Of a stretch of 64,000 nt of DNA, positions 50,320 to 59,265 are shown one piece after another. The stretch comes from Polynucleobacter sp. CS-Odin-A6 (GTDB lineage Bacteria > Pseudomonadota > Gammaproteobacteria > Burkholderiales > Burkholderiaceae): NCBI RefSeq assembly GCF_018882095.1, contig NZ_JACVPD010000001.1:851100-915099 (forward strand), given 5' to 3'. The notes below the pieces were generated by a model, which saw only the letters and a list, made by a program, of their open reading frames with translations, was not told the origin of the DNA and did not search any database. Position 1 is the first letter of the stretch. Every line of letters starts with the position of its first letter. Made by a program: the position numbers and the translations under genes.

Positions 50320-51291
50320 ATGTGGCCTAATTTACTCACTCCAATTTCTGATGCTTACGCCGGTATTCAGGAATTTCTATTCACCAATATTGCAACCCCT
50401 ATTTTGTATCAGTTTGATCTGATGGCAATGGCGGAGGATGTTTATGATGGTCTGGATTGGTTTCTATTTGGCTGCATTCAAATTCTGTTAATTGTTGTTG
50501 TCTTGCGGACCTGGGAAAAGCTTGCTCCTGCAGAGATTCAGGAGCGATCTTCTAATGCTTCTAAAGCGGATGTGATTTACACGCTCTTTCATCGATTGGG
50601 TATTTTTCACGGCTTAATATTTATTGCTTTGTCGGGATTCTTTTTTGGGATTGACTCGGTATTGCATGACTTTCGTTTCGGCAGGCTCAATGTAGAGTCT
50701 TGGTATCCGCCGATCACTGCGATTCCGTTGGTGAGCTTTTGCATCTACTTGGTATTACTAGATTTTGTAGAGTACCTTTACCATCGCGCTTCACATACTT
50801 TTAATTGGTGGTGGCAACTACATGCCCTTCATCACAGCCAAACTCAGATGACTGCCTGGTCTGATGATCGTAATCATATTTTGGACGATATCATGCATGC
50901 GCTGGTATTTGCTTTCTTTGCTTTGTTGTTTGGTGTTTCTCCAAGCCAATTTATTGTTTTAGTGGTTATTAGTCAGCTCATTCAAAGCTGGCAACATGCC
51001 AATATTAAAGTCGACCTTGGAGTAGGAAAGTATTTTTTAGTCTCTCCTCTGTTTCATCGTATGCATCACGCAGTTGGTTATGGTCATGAGGCTCAAGGAA
51101 AGCCCGGTATTCTCGGTGGATGTAATTTTGGAGTCTTATTTCCCTGGTGGGATATGTTGTTCAAAACGGCAATCTTTACGAAGCTAGTTCACCCAACCGG
51201 TGTGAGGGATCTCTCGCTCTCATCCCATGTGTTGCAGCAACAGTGGCAGAGTTTGAAACATGCTACTCGTGAAATTTTTCCTAAACATTAA
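50320..51291 (+). CDS. Fatty-acid hydroxylase / sterol desaturase superfamily membrane protein
   Basis: A 323-aa membrane protein with several helices and the di-iron His boxes HRASH, HALHHSQTQ and HRMHHAVGYGHEAQ. These define the membrane-bound oxygenase superfamily that hydroxylates or desaturates lipids. The substrate is unknown (fatty acid, hopanoid or carotenoid). Stretch DRNHILDDIMHA adds further His. It lies 14 bp after the deacetylase, so possibly in the same operon. Confidence 0.85.
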   Translation: MWPNLLTPISDAYAGIQEFLFTNIATPILYQFDLMAMAEDVYDGLDWFLFGCIQILLIVVVLRTWEKLAPAEIQERSSNASKADVIYTLFHRLGIFHGLIFIALSGFFFGIDSVLHDFRFGRLNVESWYPPITAIPLVSFCIYLVLLDFVEYLYHRASHTFNWWWQLHALHHSQTQMTAWSDDRNHILDDIMHALVFAFFALLFGVSPSQFIVLVVISQLIQSWQHANIKVDLGVGKYFLVSPLFHRMHHAVGYGHEAQGKPGILGGCNFGVLFPWWDMLFKTAIFTKLVHPTGVRDLSLSSHVLQQQWQSLKHATREIFPKH

Positions 51292-51339
51292 TTATGTTCT
51301 ACACATCTCCGGATGTTGGTAGGAACTTGATAGGAATAG

Positions 51340-52209
51340 ATGGATAACATGCAGCTGGTATTGAAGTCCTTTGGCTTAGCTTTGGTTGGCACCATGCACC
51401 CCAAAATGCTCTGGCTGAGCTTGCGTCCATTTCTGATTGTGTCTGTCTTGTGGGGCTGCTTCATTTGGCTAACTTGGACCCCTGCATTAGAACTGCTCAG
51501 TATTTTTTTGACGACCTCAATTTTTACAAGTTGGATTCAGGATGGTTTGATTTGGGCAGGCTTTGAAAATGCACGCGCATGGATTGCGCCACTCTTTTTT
51601 GTCATGCTATTAATCCCCTTGATCTCGATTAGCTTGCTGGTCTTTATTGCCCTTACCACTGTGCCAGCCATTGTAAAAATGGTGACTCGCCAATCTGCCT
51701 ATCAGGACATAGATAAGAAAAAGGGTGGGGGCCTCTTAGGTAGCTTCATCTATACCATTTGGTCAGCTTTCATTTGCTTGGCTCTAGTCATGTTGACTTT
51801 ACCGGTATGGTGGCTGCCGCCATTGGTTGCAGTACTGCCACCATTAATCTGGGGTTGGTTAACGATGCGTCTGATGTCTTATGACGTGCTGGCACAGCAT
51901 GCCAGTCCTCAAGAGCGGGACACGCTTTTGCAGCAACACCGTTGGCCACTGTTGGCGATGGGGATTGTCTCCGGCATGCTCGGTGCTGTACCCACCTTTT
52001 TTTGGGCTACCTCAGCATTAGCGCTGGTCTTGTTTCCGATTGTCAGCTTTGTAGCGCTCTGGGTCTATTCTCTGATCTTCGTGTTTGCTGCACTTTGGTT
52101 TGCCCATTACTTGCTTGAAGCCTTAAAAGAGTTGCGCAGAATAGAATTAGATCAGCCCCTCAATATTGAGGCACATGTAATTGATGGGGAGCTCCCGAGC
52201 CATGGTTGA
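51340..52209 (+). CDS. EI24/CysZ-like membrane protein
   Basis: A 289-aa protein with about five hydrophobic segments and a polar C-terminus ending in basic/acidic residues (LKELRRIELDQP). It matches the EI24-domain family (etoposide-induced 2.4 / CysZ-related), proposed as transporters or membrane scaffolds. The start ATG 51340 is preceded by a weak TAGGA. It overlaps the next gene by 8 bp, suggesting translation coupling. Confidence 0.78.
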   Translation: MDNMQLVLKSFGLALVGTMHPKMLWLSLRPFLIVSVLWGCFIWLTWTPALELLSIFLTTSIFTSWIQDGLIWAGFENARAWIAPLFFVMLLIPLISISLLVFIALTTVPAIVKMVTRQSAYQDIDKKKGGGLLGSFIYTIWSAFICLALVMLTLPVWWLPPLVAVLPPLIWGWLTMRLMSYDVLAQHASPQERDTLLQQHRWPLLAMGIVSGMLGAVPTFFWATSALALVLFPIVSFVALWVYSLIFVFAALWFAHYLLEALKELRRIELDQPLNIEAHVIDGELPSHG

Positions 52210-53065
52210 CGCATTAAAGCAGTTTGCGATTGATGTGCCTGATGTGAAGGCGCGTCGTTTTGGATTAATTGTGATCGGCGATGAAATTCTGTCTGGTCGT
52301 CGTCAAGATAAACATCTGAGCAAATTGATTGAGCTCCTAAATGAACGTGGTCTCAGCCTTTCTTGGGCGAAGTATGTCGCAGATGATCCCGAGCAAATTA
52401 CGGCTACGCTCAAAGAGAGCTTTGCTAGTGGCGATGTTGTCTTTAGTACAGGTGGTATTGGAGCCACTCCAGATGATCACACTCGGCGGTGTGCTGCTTT
52501 AGCCTTAGGTACCAAAACAGCATTGCATCCGACTGCTCAATCGTTGATCGCAGGACGTATTCAATCGATGGCGGAAGGAGATCCTAGCAAGGCGGATCTC
52601 AATACTCCTGAGAACCAACATCGTTTTAAAATGGGTGAGTTTCCGATGGGCAGCGACATTATTCCGAATCCCTACAATCAGATTCCGGGCTTTTCTATTC
52701 AAGAGCACTATTTTGTCCCGGGCTTTCCGGTAATGGCTGCGCCAATGATGGCTTGGTGCTTGGATGCCTACTATCAAAATCTATTTCATCAAGAAAACTG
52801 GGCGGAGCAGAGTTTTATTGTTCCCAAAGGCATTGAATCCAACTTAACCCCATTGATGGAGCGTATTGAGGTCAACTTTCCTGGGGTAAAAGTCTTTAGT
52901 CTTCCGTCAGTCGGCGATCCATCCAAGGGCAGTATTTATGCGGATCGCCATATTGAGCTGGGGATTAAGGGTAATGCCCAGCTTCTTGATAGCGCTTGGA
53001 TTGCACTTCGTGCCGGAACCGAGGCCTTGGGCTATGAAATTTATGATATTTCTCAATCCTCATAA
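52202..53065 (+). CDS. Molybdopterin-binding domain protein (CinA N-terminal-like)
   Basis: 287 aa with a MoCF_biosynth-type domain: GLIVIGDEILSGRRQDKH, VFSTGGIGATPDDHT and PNPYNQIPGFSIQEHYFVPGFP. This is the N-terminal half of CinA/YfaY-type proteins (nucleotide pyrophosphatase or hydrolase), without the C-terminal nicotinamide-nucleotide amidase domain. ATG 52202 is preferred, with GGGGAG 10 bp upstream; earlier in-frame starts are TTG 52181 and ATG 52184. The NtrC-type sites begin directly after the stop. Confidence 0.82.
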   Translation: MVDALKQFAIDVPDVKARRFGLIVIGDEILSGRRQDKHLSKLIELLNERGLSLSWAKYVADDPEQITATLKESFASGDVVFSTGGIGATPDDHTRRCAALALGTKTALHPTAQSLIAGRIQSMAEGDPSKADLNTPENQHRFKMGEFPMGSDIIPNPYNQIPGFSIQEHYFVPGFPVMAAPMMAWCLDAYYQNLFHQENWAEQSFIVPKGIESNLTPLMERIEVNFPGVKVFSLPSVGDPSKGSIYADRHIELGIKGNAQLLDSAWIALRAGTEALGYEIYDISQSS

Positions 53066-53080
53066 GCACTAAATTGGTGC
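53066..53080 (+). promoter_or_regulatory. NtrC-type binding site 1 upstream of glnA
   Basis: GCACTAAATTGGTGC fully matches the GCAC-N5-TGGTGC consensus for NtrC dimers. It starts immediately after the stop codon of the preceding gene. Confidence 0.75.
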
Positions 53081-53117
53081 AATAATGGCGTCTTTTAGAC
53101 TTTTGAACACTATTTGA

Positions 53118-53132
53118 GCACTTAATTAGTGC
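53118..53132 (+). promoter_or_regulatory. NtrC-type binding site 2 upstream of glnA
   Basis: GCACTTAATTAGTGC is a near-match to GCAC-N5-TGGTGC, 52 bp from site 1. Both sites are followed by the same AATAATG, which suggests duplication of the element. Confidence 0.65.
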
Positions 53133-53182
53133 AATAATGTGTATTCCCGTTTGTTTGCTTCAGTAAATTAGATGCATTGCAA

Positions 53183-53199
53183 AGGCATATTTAATGCCT
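53183..53199 (+). promoter_or_regulatory. Candidate sigma-54 promoter / dyad of glnA
   Basis: AGGCATATTTAATGCCT has GG and GC exactly 10 bp apart, the spacing needed for -24/-12 elements, with partial agreement to TGGCAC-N5-TTGC. It lies about 65 bp before glnA, and the two NtrC sites would sit near -84 and -136. It is also a perfect dyad (AGGCAT-N5-ATGCCT), so it may instead be an operator. Confidence 0.35.
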
Positions 53200-53262
53200 G
53201 GAATGAGCAAGGGTGTACACCTTAAGTTTGTATTCCGAATTCAGTTAATAGAGGAGATTTGC

Positions 53263-54678
53263 ATGACGAAGACCGTCGCTGATGTGATGAAGTTAGTTAA
53301 AGAGAAAGAATGTACTTTCGTTGATTTCCGCTTTGTTGATACAAAGGGTAAAGAGCAACACACCACGGTACCTATTTCCCATTTTGACGAAGAGAAATTT
53401 ACAAGCGGGCACGCGTTTGACGGATCATCTATTGCTGGGTGGAAAGGGATTGAAGCATCTGACATGCTGCTAATGCCCGATCCGAAGGCTTGTTACATCG
53501 ACCCATTTTATGAAGAGCCAACCCTAGTCATTACTTGCGATGTTGTTGAGCCATCAGACATGCAGGGATATGATCGCGATCCTCGCTCTATTGCGAAGCG
53601 TGCTGAGTCCTATTTAAAGAGCACTGGCTTAGGCGATACCGCCTTTTTTGGTCCAGAGCCAGAATTCTTTATTTTTGATGGCGTCCGTTGGGGTGCTGAC
53701 ATGCAAGGCTGTTTTGTAAAGGTGGATTCTGAAGAAGCTCCATGGTCTTCAGGTGCTGAAATCGAAGGCGGTAACACAGGTCATCGTCCAGGCAAAAAAG
53801 GCGGTTACTTCCCAGTTTCTCCAGTAGATTCATTCCAGGATATGCGTTCTGAAATGTGTTTGATCTTGGAGTCATTAGGTATTCCTGTCGAAGTACATCA
53901 CCATGAAGTGGCTGGTCAAGGTCAAAATGAATTAGGTACCAAGTTCAGCACATTGGTTCAGCGTGCTGACTGGACTATTTGGCAAAAATACGTTATTCAA
54001 AACGTAGCACACGCTTATGGCAAGACAGCAACTTTCATGCCTAAGCCGATCGTTGGCGACAACGGTTCTGGTATGCATGTACACCAATCTATTTGGAAGA
54101 ACGGTGAGAACTTGTTTGCTGGTAAAGGTTACGCAGGTTTATCGGAATTTGCCTTGTTCTATATCGGCGGCATCATTAAGCACGCTAAGGCGCTGAATGC
54201 GATTACTAATCCAGGTACAAATTCCTACAAGCGCTTAGTTCCAGGCTTTGAGGCTCCAGTGAAATTGGCGTACTCTGCACGTAACCGTTCTGCGTCAATT
54301 CGTATTCCGCACGTTTCTAACCCTAAAGGTCGTCGTATTGAAACGCGCTTCCCTGATCCATTGGCTAACCCATACCTCTGCTTCTCTGCACTGATGATGG
54401 CTGGTTTAGATGGTGTTCAGAATAAGATTCACCCAGGCGAAGCTGCTGATAAGAACTTGTATGACTTGCCACCAGAAGAAGATGCAAAGATTCCAACTGT
54501 TTGTGCTAGCTTAGAAGAAGCATTAGATGCCTTGAACAAAGACCGTGAGTTCTTGACTCGTGGCGGTGTCTTTACTAATTCCATGATCGATGCCTATATC
54601 GCATTGAAGATGGAAGATGTCACTCGTTTCCGTATGACTACACATCCGATCGAATTCGATATGTACTACTCCCTGTAA
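53263..54678 (+). CDS. glnA: Glutamine synthetase type I (GlnA)
   Basis: Makes glutamine from glutamate, ammonia and ATP. The frame opens further upstream, but ATG 53263, with GAGGAG 8 bp before it, begins the conserved [15 protein letters not shown] and gives 471 aa. Landmarks are the early [23 protein letters not shown] (metal site) and [28 protein letters not shown] holds the adenylylation Tyr, so GlnE control is expected. Two NtrC sites upstream indicate nitrogen control. ntrB-ntrC follow. Confidence 0.97.
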   Translation: MTKTVADVMKLVKEKECTFVDFRFVDTKGKEQHTTVPISHFDEEKFTSGHAFDGSSIAGWKGIEASDMLLMPDPKACYIDPFYEEPTLVITCDVVEPSDMQGYDRDPRSIAKRAESYLKSTGLGDTAFFGPEPEFFIFDGVRWGADMQGCFVKVDSEEAPWSSGAEIEGGNTGHRPGKKGGYFPVSPVDSFQDMRSEMCLILESLGIPVEVHHHEVAGQGQNELGTKFSTLVQRADWTIWQKYVIQNVAHAYGKTATFMPKPIVGDNGSGMHVHQSIWKNGENLFAGKGYAGLSEFALFYIGGIIKHAKALNAITNPGTNSYKRLVPGFEAPVKLAYSARNRSASIRIPHVSNPKGRRIETRFPDPLANPYLCFSALMMAGLDGVQNKIHPGEAADKNLYDLPPEEDAKIPTVCASLEEALDALNKDREFLTRGGVFTNSMIDAYIALKMEDVTRFRMTTHPIEFDMYYSL

Positions 54679-54689
54679 GCGAAGTAGAG

Positions 54690-55826
54690 ATGTTGAGCGC
54701 AGGTCTCTTGCGCAATTCGTTAAAAGGGGCAGCTTCGGCTGCTCCTTTTTTTCCGACATTGCTCGAACAAATGCCTAATGCCATCGTCGTATTTGAGGCA
54801 GAGAGCCAGCAATTGGTTTATGTGAATCCCGCTGCAGAATCTGCGCTAGATCTTTCCCGTAAATCGCTTGAAGGGCATTCTGTGAGCAACTTGTTTGGAG
54901 ACAACGAGTTACTTAAACACATGATTGATGAGGTTAAAGCAGGGCATGTGTCCGCCCAGCGTCAAGAGCTAGTCTTGCACTCCTTGCCGGGGAGCATTCA
55001 TCAGGACTCTATTCCGGCCCATGTAGTCGTTGCTAGTCTAGAAGATCCCTCGCTCATCATGATGGAGTGGTTTCCGATTGACCAACAGTTGCGTAGCGAG
55101 CGTGATGAACGCGTGACTCAGCAGGTTGAAGCAAATAAGCAATTAATGCGGAACTTAGCACACGAAATTAAAAATCCATTGGGGGGTATTCGTGGTGCCG
55201 CCCAATTGCTTGAGTATGAACTGCCAGAAAAAGGCTTGCGCGAATATACCCAAGTTATTATTAAAGAATCTGATCGCCTCCAGGACCTGGTAGATCGTCT
55301 GCTGGCACCGCATCGTAAAGCACATGCGATGGAGTTATTCAATGTACATGAAGCCTTGGAGCGTGTACGAAGCTTAGTGTTAGCTGAATTCCCAAAAGGA
55401 CTCAAGATTATTCGTAGCTATGACACGAGTCTGCCAGAAATACTGGGTGATCGCGAGCAGTTAATCCAAGCAGTCTTAAATATTGCCCATAATGCAGCTC
55501 AAGCACTTTCGGTAGAAATTGCGCAAGGTAATGCTCAAATTGAATTCAAAACCAGAGTGGCGCGATCAGTCACGATTTCCAAGCAACGCTACAAGATGGC
55601 GATGGACTTGCATGTGATTGATAACGGCCCTGGTGTTCCAGAAGATATTCGTGAACGCATTTTCTTTCCCTTAGTCTCTGGTAGGGATGGGGGGAGTGGT
55701 CTTGGCCTTACTTTGGCTCAAACTTTTGTTCAACAGCATCAGGGTTTCATCGCTTGTGACAGCAGTCCAGGACGGACTGATTTCCATATTCAAATTCCTT
55801 ACCGTAGGCAGGAGAAACCATTATGA
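54690..55826 (+). CDS. glnL: Nitrogen regulation sensor histidine kinase NtrB
   Basis: A two-component kinase and phosphatase for NtrC, governed by PII proteins. It has an N-terminal PAS domain (MPNAIVVFEAESQQLVYVNPAAESAL), HisKA with H158 in RNLAHEIKNPLGGIRGA, and HATPase with IDNGPGVP and GGSGLGLTLAQ. It is 378 aa from ATG 54690. A strong hairpin terminator lies inside codons 11-21 in this reading, so translation may really begin at TTG 54759 or ATG 54771, giving about 350 aa. It overlaps ntrC by 4 bp. Confidence 0.9.
   Translation: MLSAGLLRNSLKGAASAAPFFPTLLEQMPNAIVVFEAESQQLVYVNPAAESALDLSRKSLEGHSVSNLFGDNELLKHMIDEVKAGHVSAQRQELVLHSLPGSIHQDSIPAHVVVASLEDPSLIMMEWFPIDQQLRSERDERVTQQVEANKQLMRNLAHEIKNPLGGIRGAAQLLEYELPEKGLREYTQVIIKESDRLQDLVDRLLAPHRKAHAMELFNVHEALERVRSLVLAEFPKGLKIIRSYDTSLPEILGDREQLIQAVLNIAHNAAQALSVEIAQGNAQIEFKTRVARSVTISKQRYKMAMDLHVIDNGPGVPEDIRERIFFPLVSGRDGGSGLGLTLAQTFVQQHQGFIACDSSPGRTDFHIQIPYRRQEKPL
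54722..54752 (+). terminator. Strong UUCG-loop terminator after glnA
   Basis: A 12-bp stem (AAAAGGGGCAGC / GCTGCTCCTTTT, one G-U) with a TTCG tetraloop, then more T's. It begins 44 bp after the glnA stop and falls inside the longest ntrB frame. Confidence 0.92.
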
Positions 55827-57271
55827 AACCCGTTTGGATCGTGGACGATGATCAATCAATTCGGTGGGTGCTAGAAAAAGCACTCACTCGTGAGAATATC
55901 CCCCATAAAAGTTTCTCCAATCCTAATGATGTGCTGGATGCATTGGATAAGGAAGCCCCCATTGTTTTGATTTCAGATATTCGTATGCCGCGGGGTAACG
56001 GTCTTGATCTATTACAAAACGTCAAAGAAACCCATCCTCTGTTGCCTGTCATCATCATGACGGCGTATTCTGATTTAGATTCAGCGGTATCGTCTTTCCA
56101 GGGCGGTGCATTTGAATACCTCACCAAGCCATTTGATATTGATAAAGCGGTAGAGTTGATTCGTCGCGCCATGGAGCAAAGTGAGCGTAATCAATCTGGC
56201 AATAAAGAGATGAATGGCTGGAGACAGGACTCCACTGAAATTATTGGCCAAGCACCGGCGATGCAGGAAGTCTTTAGAGCCATCGGACGTCTTGCCCAAT
56301 CGCATTCAACAGTATTAATTACGGGCGAATCTGGTACTGGTAAAGAGTTAGTGGCCCAAGCTTTGCATAAACACAGCCCTCGTGCCAAAGGCCCATTTGT
56401 TAGTTTTAGTACGGCAGCAGTTCCAAAAGATTTACTCGAGTCAGAATTATTTGGTCATGAGCGGGGCGCCTTTCAAGGGGCATTAACTCTACGTCGTGGT
56501 CGTTTTGAGCAGGCCGATGGCGGCACCTTATTTTTAGATGAAATTGGTGAAATCCCTTTTGACCTGCAGACCCGTTTATTGCGTGCATTAACTGATGGTC
56601 ATTTTTATCGTGTTGGCGGTCAAGATCCAATCAAGGCCAATGTCCGCATCATTGCATCAACGCACCAAAACCTGGAAGCGCGCGTTGCTGCCGGCGCCTT
56701 TCGTGAAGACTTATTGCATCGCTTAAATGTCATTCGTCTACGGATGCCCGCCTTACGTGAACGCGCAGAAGATATCCCTGTGTTGGCTAGCCATTTCATG
56801 TTGGCATGCGCAAAGTCCTTAGGGGTAGAACCCAAAAAGCTGTCTGATGAGGTTTTAAAAGAGATTGCTGTAATGCCTTTTCCTGGCAATGTACGTCAAT
56901 TAGAGAACCTGTGTCATTGGTTAACGGTCATGACGCCGTCAAATGTGATTGGCAGTAGTGATTTGCCATCTGACATCTTGGCGCAAGCTAGTGAGCAGCC
57001 TGTCGCAGTAGCGGGAGAGTCTAGTGCTGCTAATTTAGCATTGCGAAGTGGGATAGTTGATTGGGAGAGTGGCTTAGGGCGCTTAGCAGTCAAAATGCTG
57101 CAAGACGGGGATACTGAAGTGTATGACGTTCTCTGCTCTAAATTTGAGAAGGCTGTACTGCAAGCTGCGCTCGAGGTGACTCGCGGTAGACGTGTCGAGG
57201 CAGCTCAGAGACTGGGTATTGGTCGTAATACGATTACTCGCAAGTTACAGGAGCTAGGCATCGATGACTGA
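55823..57271 (+). CDS. glnG: Nitrogen regulation response regulator NtrC with degenerate GAFTGA motif
   Basis: A 482-aa enhancer-binding activator: receiver domain with phospho-acceptor D52 (ISDIRMPRG), AAA+ domain with Walker A GESGTGKE and Walker [12 protein letters not shown], and a C-terminal Fis-type helix-turn-helix ([20 protein letters not shown]). The sigma-54-contacting loop, normally GAFTGA, reads G215-A-F-Q218-G-A220. The surrounding SELFGHERG and GRFEQADGG are normal. Its start overlaps ntrB by ATGA; its stop overlaps xthA. It should act at the glnA sites, but see findings. Confidence 0.92.
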   Translation: MKPVWIVDDDQSIRWVLEKALTRENIPHKSFSNPNDVLDALDKEAPIVLISDIRMPRGNGLDLLQNVKETHPLLPVIIMTAYSDLDSAVSSFQGGAFEYLTKPFDIDKAVELIRRAMEQSERNQSGNKEMNGWRQDSTEIIGQAPAMQEVFRAIGRLAQSHSTVLITGESGTGKELVAQALHKHSPRAKGPFVSFSTAAVPKDLLESELFGHERGAFQGALTLRRGRFEQADGGTLFLDEIGEIPFDLQTRLLRALTDGHFYRVGGQDPIKANVRIIASTHQNLEARVAAGAFREDLLHRLNVIRLRMPALRERAEDIPVLASHFMLACAKSLGVEPKKLSDEVLKEIAVMPFPGNVRQLENLCHWLTVMTPSNVIGSSDLPSDILAQASEQPVAVAGESSAANLALRSGIVDWESGLGRLAVKMLQDGDTEVYDVLCSKFEKAVLQAALEVTRGRRVEAAQRLGIGRNTITRKLQELGIDD

Positions 57272-58112
57272 GTCAGTTCGTATTGCTGCCTGGAATGTGA
57301 ATTCACTAAAGGTGCGTTTACCTCAAGTTCTTAAATGGTTACAAGATCAAGAAAGAGCAAAGCAGCCCATTGATGCTCTATGTTTGCAAGAGCTCAAGTT
57401 AACCGATGATAAATACCCTCATCTTGTATTAGAGGAGGCCGGATATCTGAGTTTGGCTGCTGGACAAAAGACGTACAACGGTGTTGCCATTATTGTTCGC
57501 AAAGCAGCCTTGGCCCCTATTGCGTCTGATGCAAGTACCACCTTCTTAAAGCCCATCAGAAATATTCCAGGAAATACGGACGAGCAACAGCGTCTCTTAG
57601 CGGCAACAATACCTTTTGCAGGAATGCAGCCTATCAGACTTATCTCAGCCTACTTTCCGAATGGCCAGTCACCTGAGAGTGATAAGTTTGTTTATAAGCT
57701 AGCGTGGCTTCAAGCTCTCGAGACTTGGTTAAAAGAGGAGCTTAGTCAAAATAGCCGCTTGGCATTATTGGGCGATTTTAATATTGCCCCAACTGATGTC
57801 GATGTATACGATCCCTCGAAATGGATAGGGCAGAACTTAGTTTCTCCTCCAGAGCGTGAAGCATTCCAAAGACTGCTGGAGCTCGGATTAACGGATTCTT
57901 TCCGGATGTTTGAGCAAGCACCCAAATCCTTTAGTTGGTGGGATTACCGTATGATGGGCTTTAGACGTAATGCAGGCATGCGCATTGATCACATCCTCTT
58001 AAGTGAGAACCTGAAAGACAGGTGCTCAGCGAGCACTATTGATAAAGAGCCCCGTACCTGGGAGCAACCTTCAGACCACACCCCTGTTATTGCGGAAATC
58101 AAAAAGACCTAA
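57264..58112 (+). CDS. xthA: Exodeoxyribonuclease III / AP endonuclease
   Basis: A DNA-repair enzyme of the ExoIII (EEP) family acting at abasic sites. Motifs are AAWNVNSLKVRLPQV, LCLQELKLTDDKYP (catalytic Glu), YFPNGQSPESDKF, LLGDFNIAPTDVDVYDP (Asp/Asn) and the final SDHTPVIAEI with the catalytic His. It is 282 aa, slightly longer than E. coli XthA. The start overlaps ntrC by 8 bp, so it belongs to the ntr transcript. Confidence 0.95.
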   Translation: MTESVRIAAWNVNSLKVRLPQVLKWLQDQERAKQPIDALCLQELKLTDDKYPHLVLEEAGYLSLAAGQKTYNGVAIIVRKAALAPIASDASTTFLKPIRNIPGNTDEQQRLLAATIPFAGMQPIRLISAYFPNGQSPESDKFVYKLAWLQALETWLKEELSQNSRLALLGDFNIAPTDVDVYDPSKWIGQNLVSPPEREAFQRLLELGLTDSFRMFEQAPKSFSWWDYRMMGFRRNAGMRIDHILLSENLKDRCSASTIDKEPRTWEQPSDHTPVIAEIKKT

Positions 58113-58172
58113 ATTTAGTCGGCCTGCAGTAAAAAAAGATCCTAGATAGATAGACCAAAAACTTTATAGAAG

Positions 58173-58193
58173 AACTCTCGACCGAGTTTTTTT
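58173..58193 (+). terminator. Candidate terminator of xthA
   Basis: A short 5-bp stem AACTC / GAGTT with a 6-nt loop, followed by TTTTTTT. The stem is weak. The rest of the 188 bp between xthA and the next gene is AT-rich with no gene seen. Confidence 0.45.
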
Positions 58194-58300
58194 ACTTAAG
58201 TTATTAAGTGTGTTGGGTAGCGCACTGTTTTTTTCAAGCAATTCTTTAGCATGGCTAATAGATCATTTTGTCTAATTTAGATGCTAAGGAGCTGGTTTCG

Positions 58301-58789
58301 ATGGATAAGACTAAAGAAAATAATTTGTATGAGGTGCTAAAGGACTTTGACGAGGCTATGTTAGCAACCCACAGCGCTACTAGAATTCATGCGCGGCCTA
58401 TGAAAATAGCGCGACTCGATGAAAATATGACGACTTATCTCCTAACGGATCAGAATTCAATTAAGGTTGATGAAATTACGGCTAACTCTCATGCTGTACT
58501 AATCTTTCAAGGTGCTAGGAAATTTGCTACTGTGAACGGTGAGCTAGTGGTAGATGATGATCGCACCTTGATCGAGACGATGTGGAAAGAAACTTGGAAG
58601 GTATGGTTTCCACTCGGAAAATCCGACCCTAATATTGCATTATTAAAATTTACTGCACACGAAGGTGAGTTTTGGGACAGTACGGGCATTCAAGGGTTGA
58701 AATATATTTATGCTGCTGCCAAGGCCTATGTGGCTGGCGAAAGGCCAAAACTAGATTCCGAGCAGCACTCCAAAGTTAGTATTACCTAA
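58301..58789 (+). CDS. Pyridoxamine 5'-phosphate oxidase-like (general stress protein 26 type)
   Basis: A 162-aa flavin-binding split-barrel protein: ATHSATRIHARPMKIAR, LTDQNSIKVDEI, HAVLIFQGARKFATVNGEL and MWKETWKVWFPLGKSDPNIALLKF, ending in WDSTGIQGLKYIYAAAKAYV. This pattern matches the GSP26/Pyridox_oxidase-like family (FMN or F420 binding). ATG 58301 is chosen since AAGGAG lies 9 bp upstream; the frame also opens at TTG 58268. It is monocistronic. Confidence 0.85.
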   Translation: MDKTKENNLYEVLKDFDEAMLATHSATRIHARPMKIARLDENMTTYLLTDQNSIKVDEITANSHAVLIFQGARKFATVNGELVVDDDRTLIETMWKETWKVWFPLGKSDPNIALLKFTAHEGEFWDSTGIQGLKYIYAAAKAYVAGERPKLDSEQHSKVSIT

Positions 58790-58896
58790 GACCGCTTAGG
58801 GCATGAGTGATATCAGACAGAGTAATTTCCCGAAATTAATAGCCCATACGTAAAAATATTGGAAGTATTAAAGCTTCCCTAGGTGGAGACCTAACT

Positions 58897-59265
58897 TTAT
58901 TTCACTTCTAATGCATCATTAATGGTGCTTAAGAAAGTAGAGACCCGAATCGGTTTTTCAATCAGTCCACTAAATCCGGTGTCAGTAATTTTTTTTATTT
59001 CATCAGGCATAACTGATGCAGTAAATGCCAAAACAGGCACTTTATCGAATCCAGATTTTTGTCTCAATAGTTTGAAGCAATCGACCCCACTAATTCCAGG
59101 TAGGCCGATATCCATCAAAATGAGATCAGGCATGAAGGCGTCTACTTTAGATAGACATGCCTCGCAGTCTTCAGCATGCTCAACTTCATGACCATTGAAA
59201 GTCAGAATATCCCGTGATAGTTCAAGATTGAGCTGATTATCTTCAACGATCAAAATTTTAGCCAT
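58897..59265 (-). CDS. Receiver-only response regulator (CheY/DivK-like)
   Basis: A 122-aa stand-alone receiver domain with acidic pocket E8/D9, phospho-acceptor D52 in [10 protein letters not shown], Thr near residue 82 in AFTAS and Lys in IEKPI. There is no DNA-binding or enzymatic output domain, so it must act by protein contact or as a phosphate relay or sink. It overlaps the kinase by 8 bp, showing translation coupling. Confidence 0.92.
   Translation of the reverse strand: MAKILIVEDNQLNLELSRDILTFNGHEVEHAEDCEACLSKVDAFMPDLILMDIGLPGISGVDCFKLLRQKSGFDKVPVLAFTASVMPDEIKKITDTGFSGLIEKPIRVSTFLSTINDALEVK

Noticed and set aside
53194..53262. Upstream extension of glnA
   Set aside because: The extra residues overlap the promoter region and do not match GlnA; GAGGAG lies ahead of ATG 53263.
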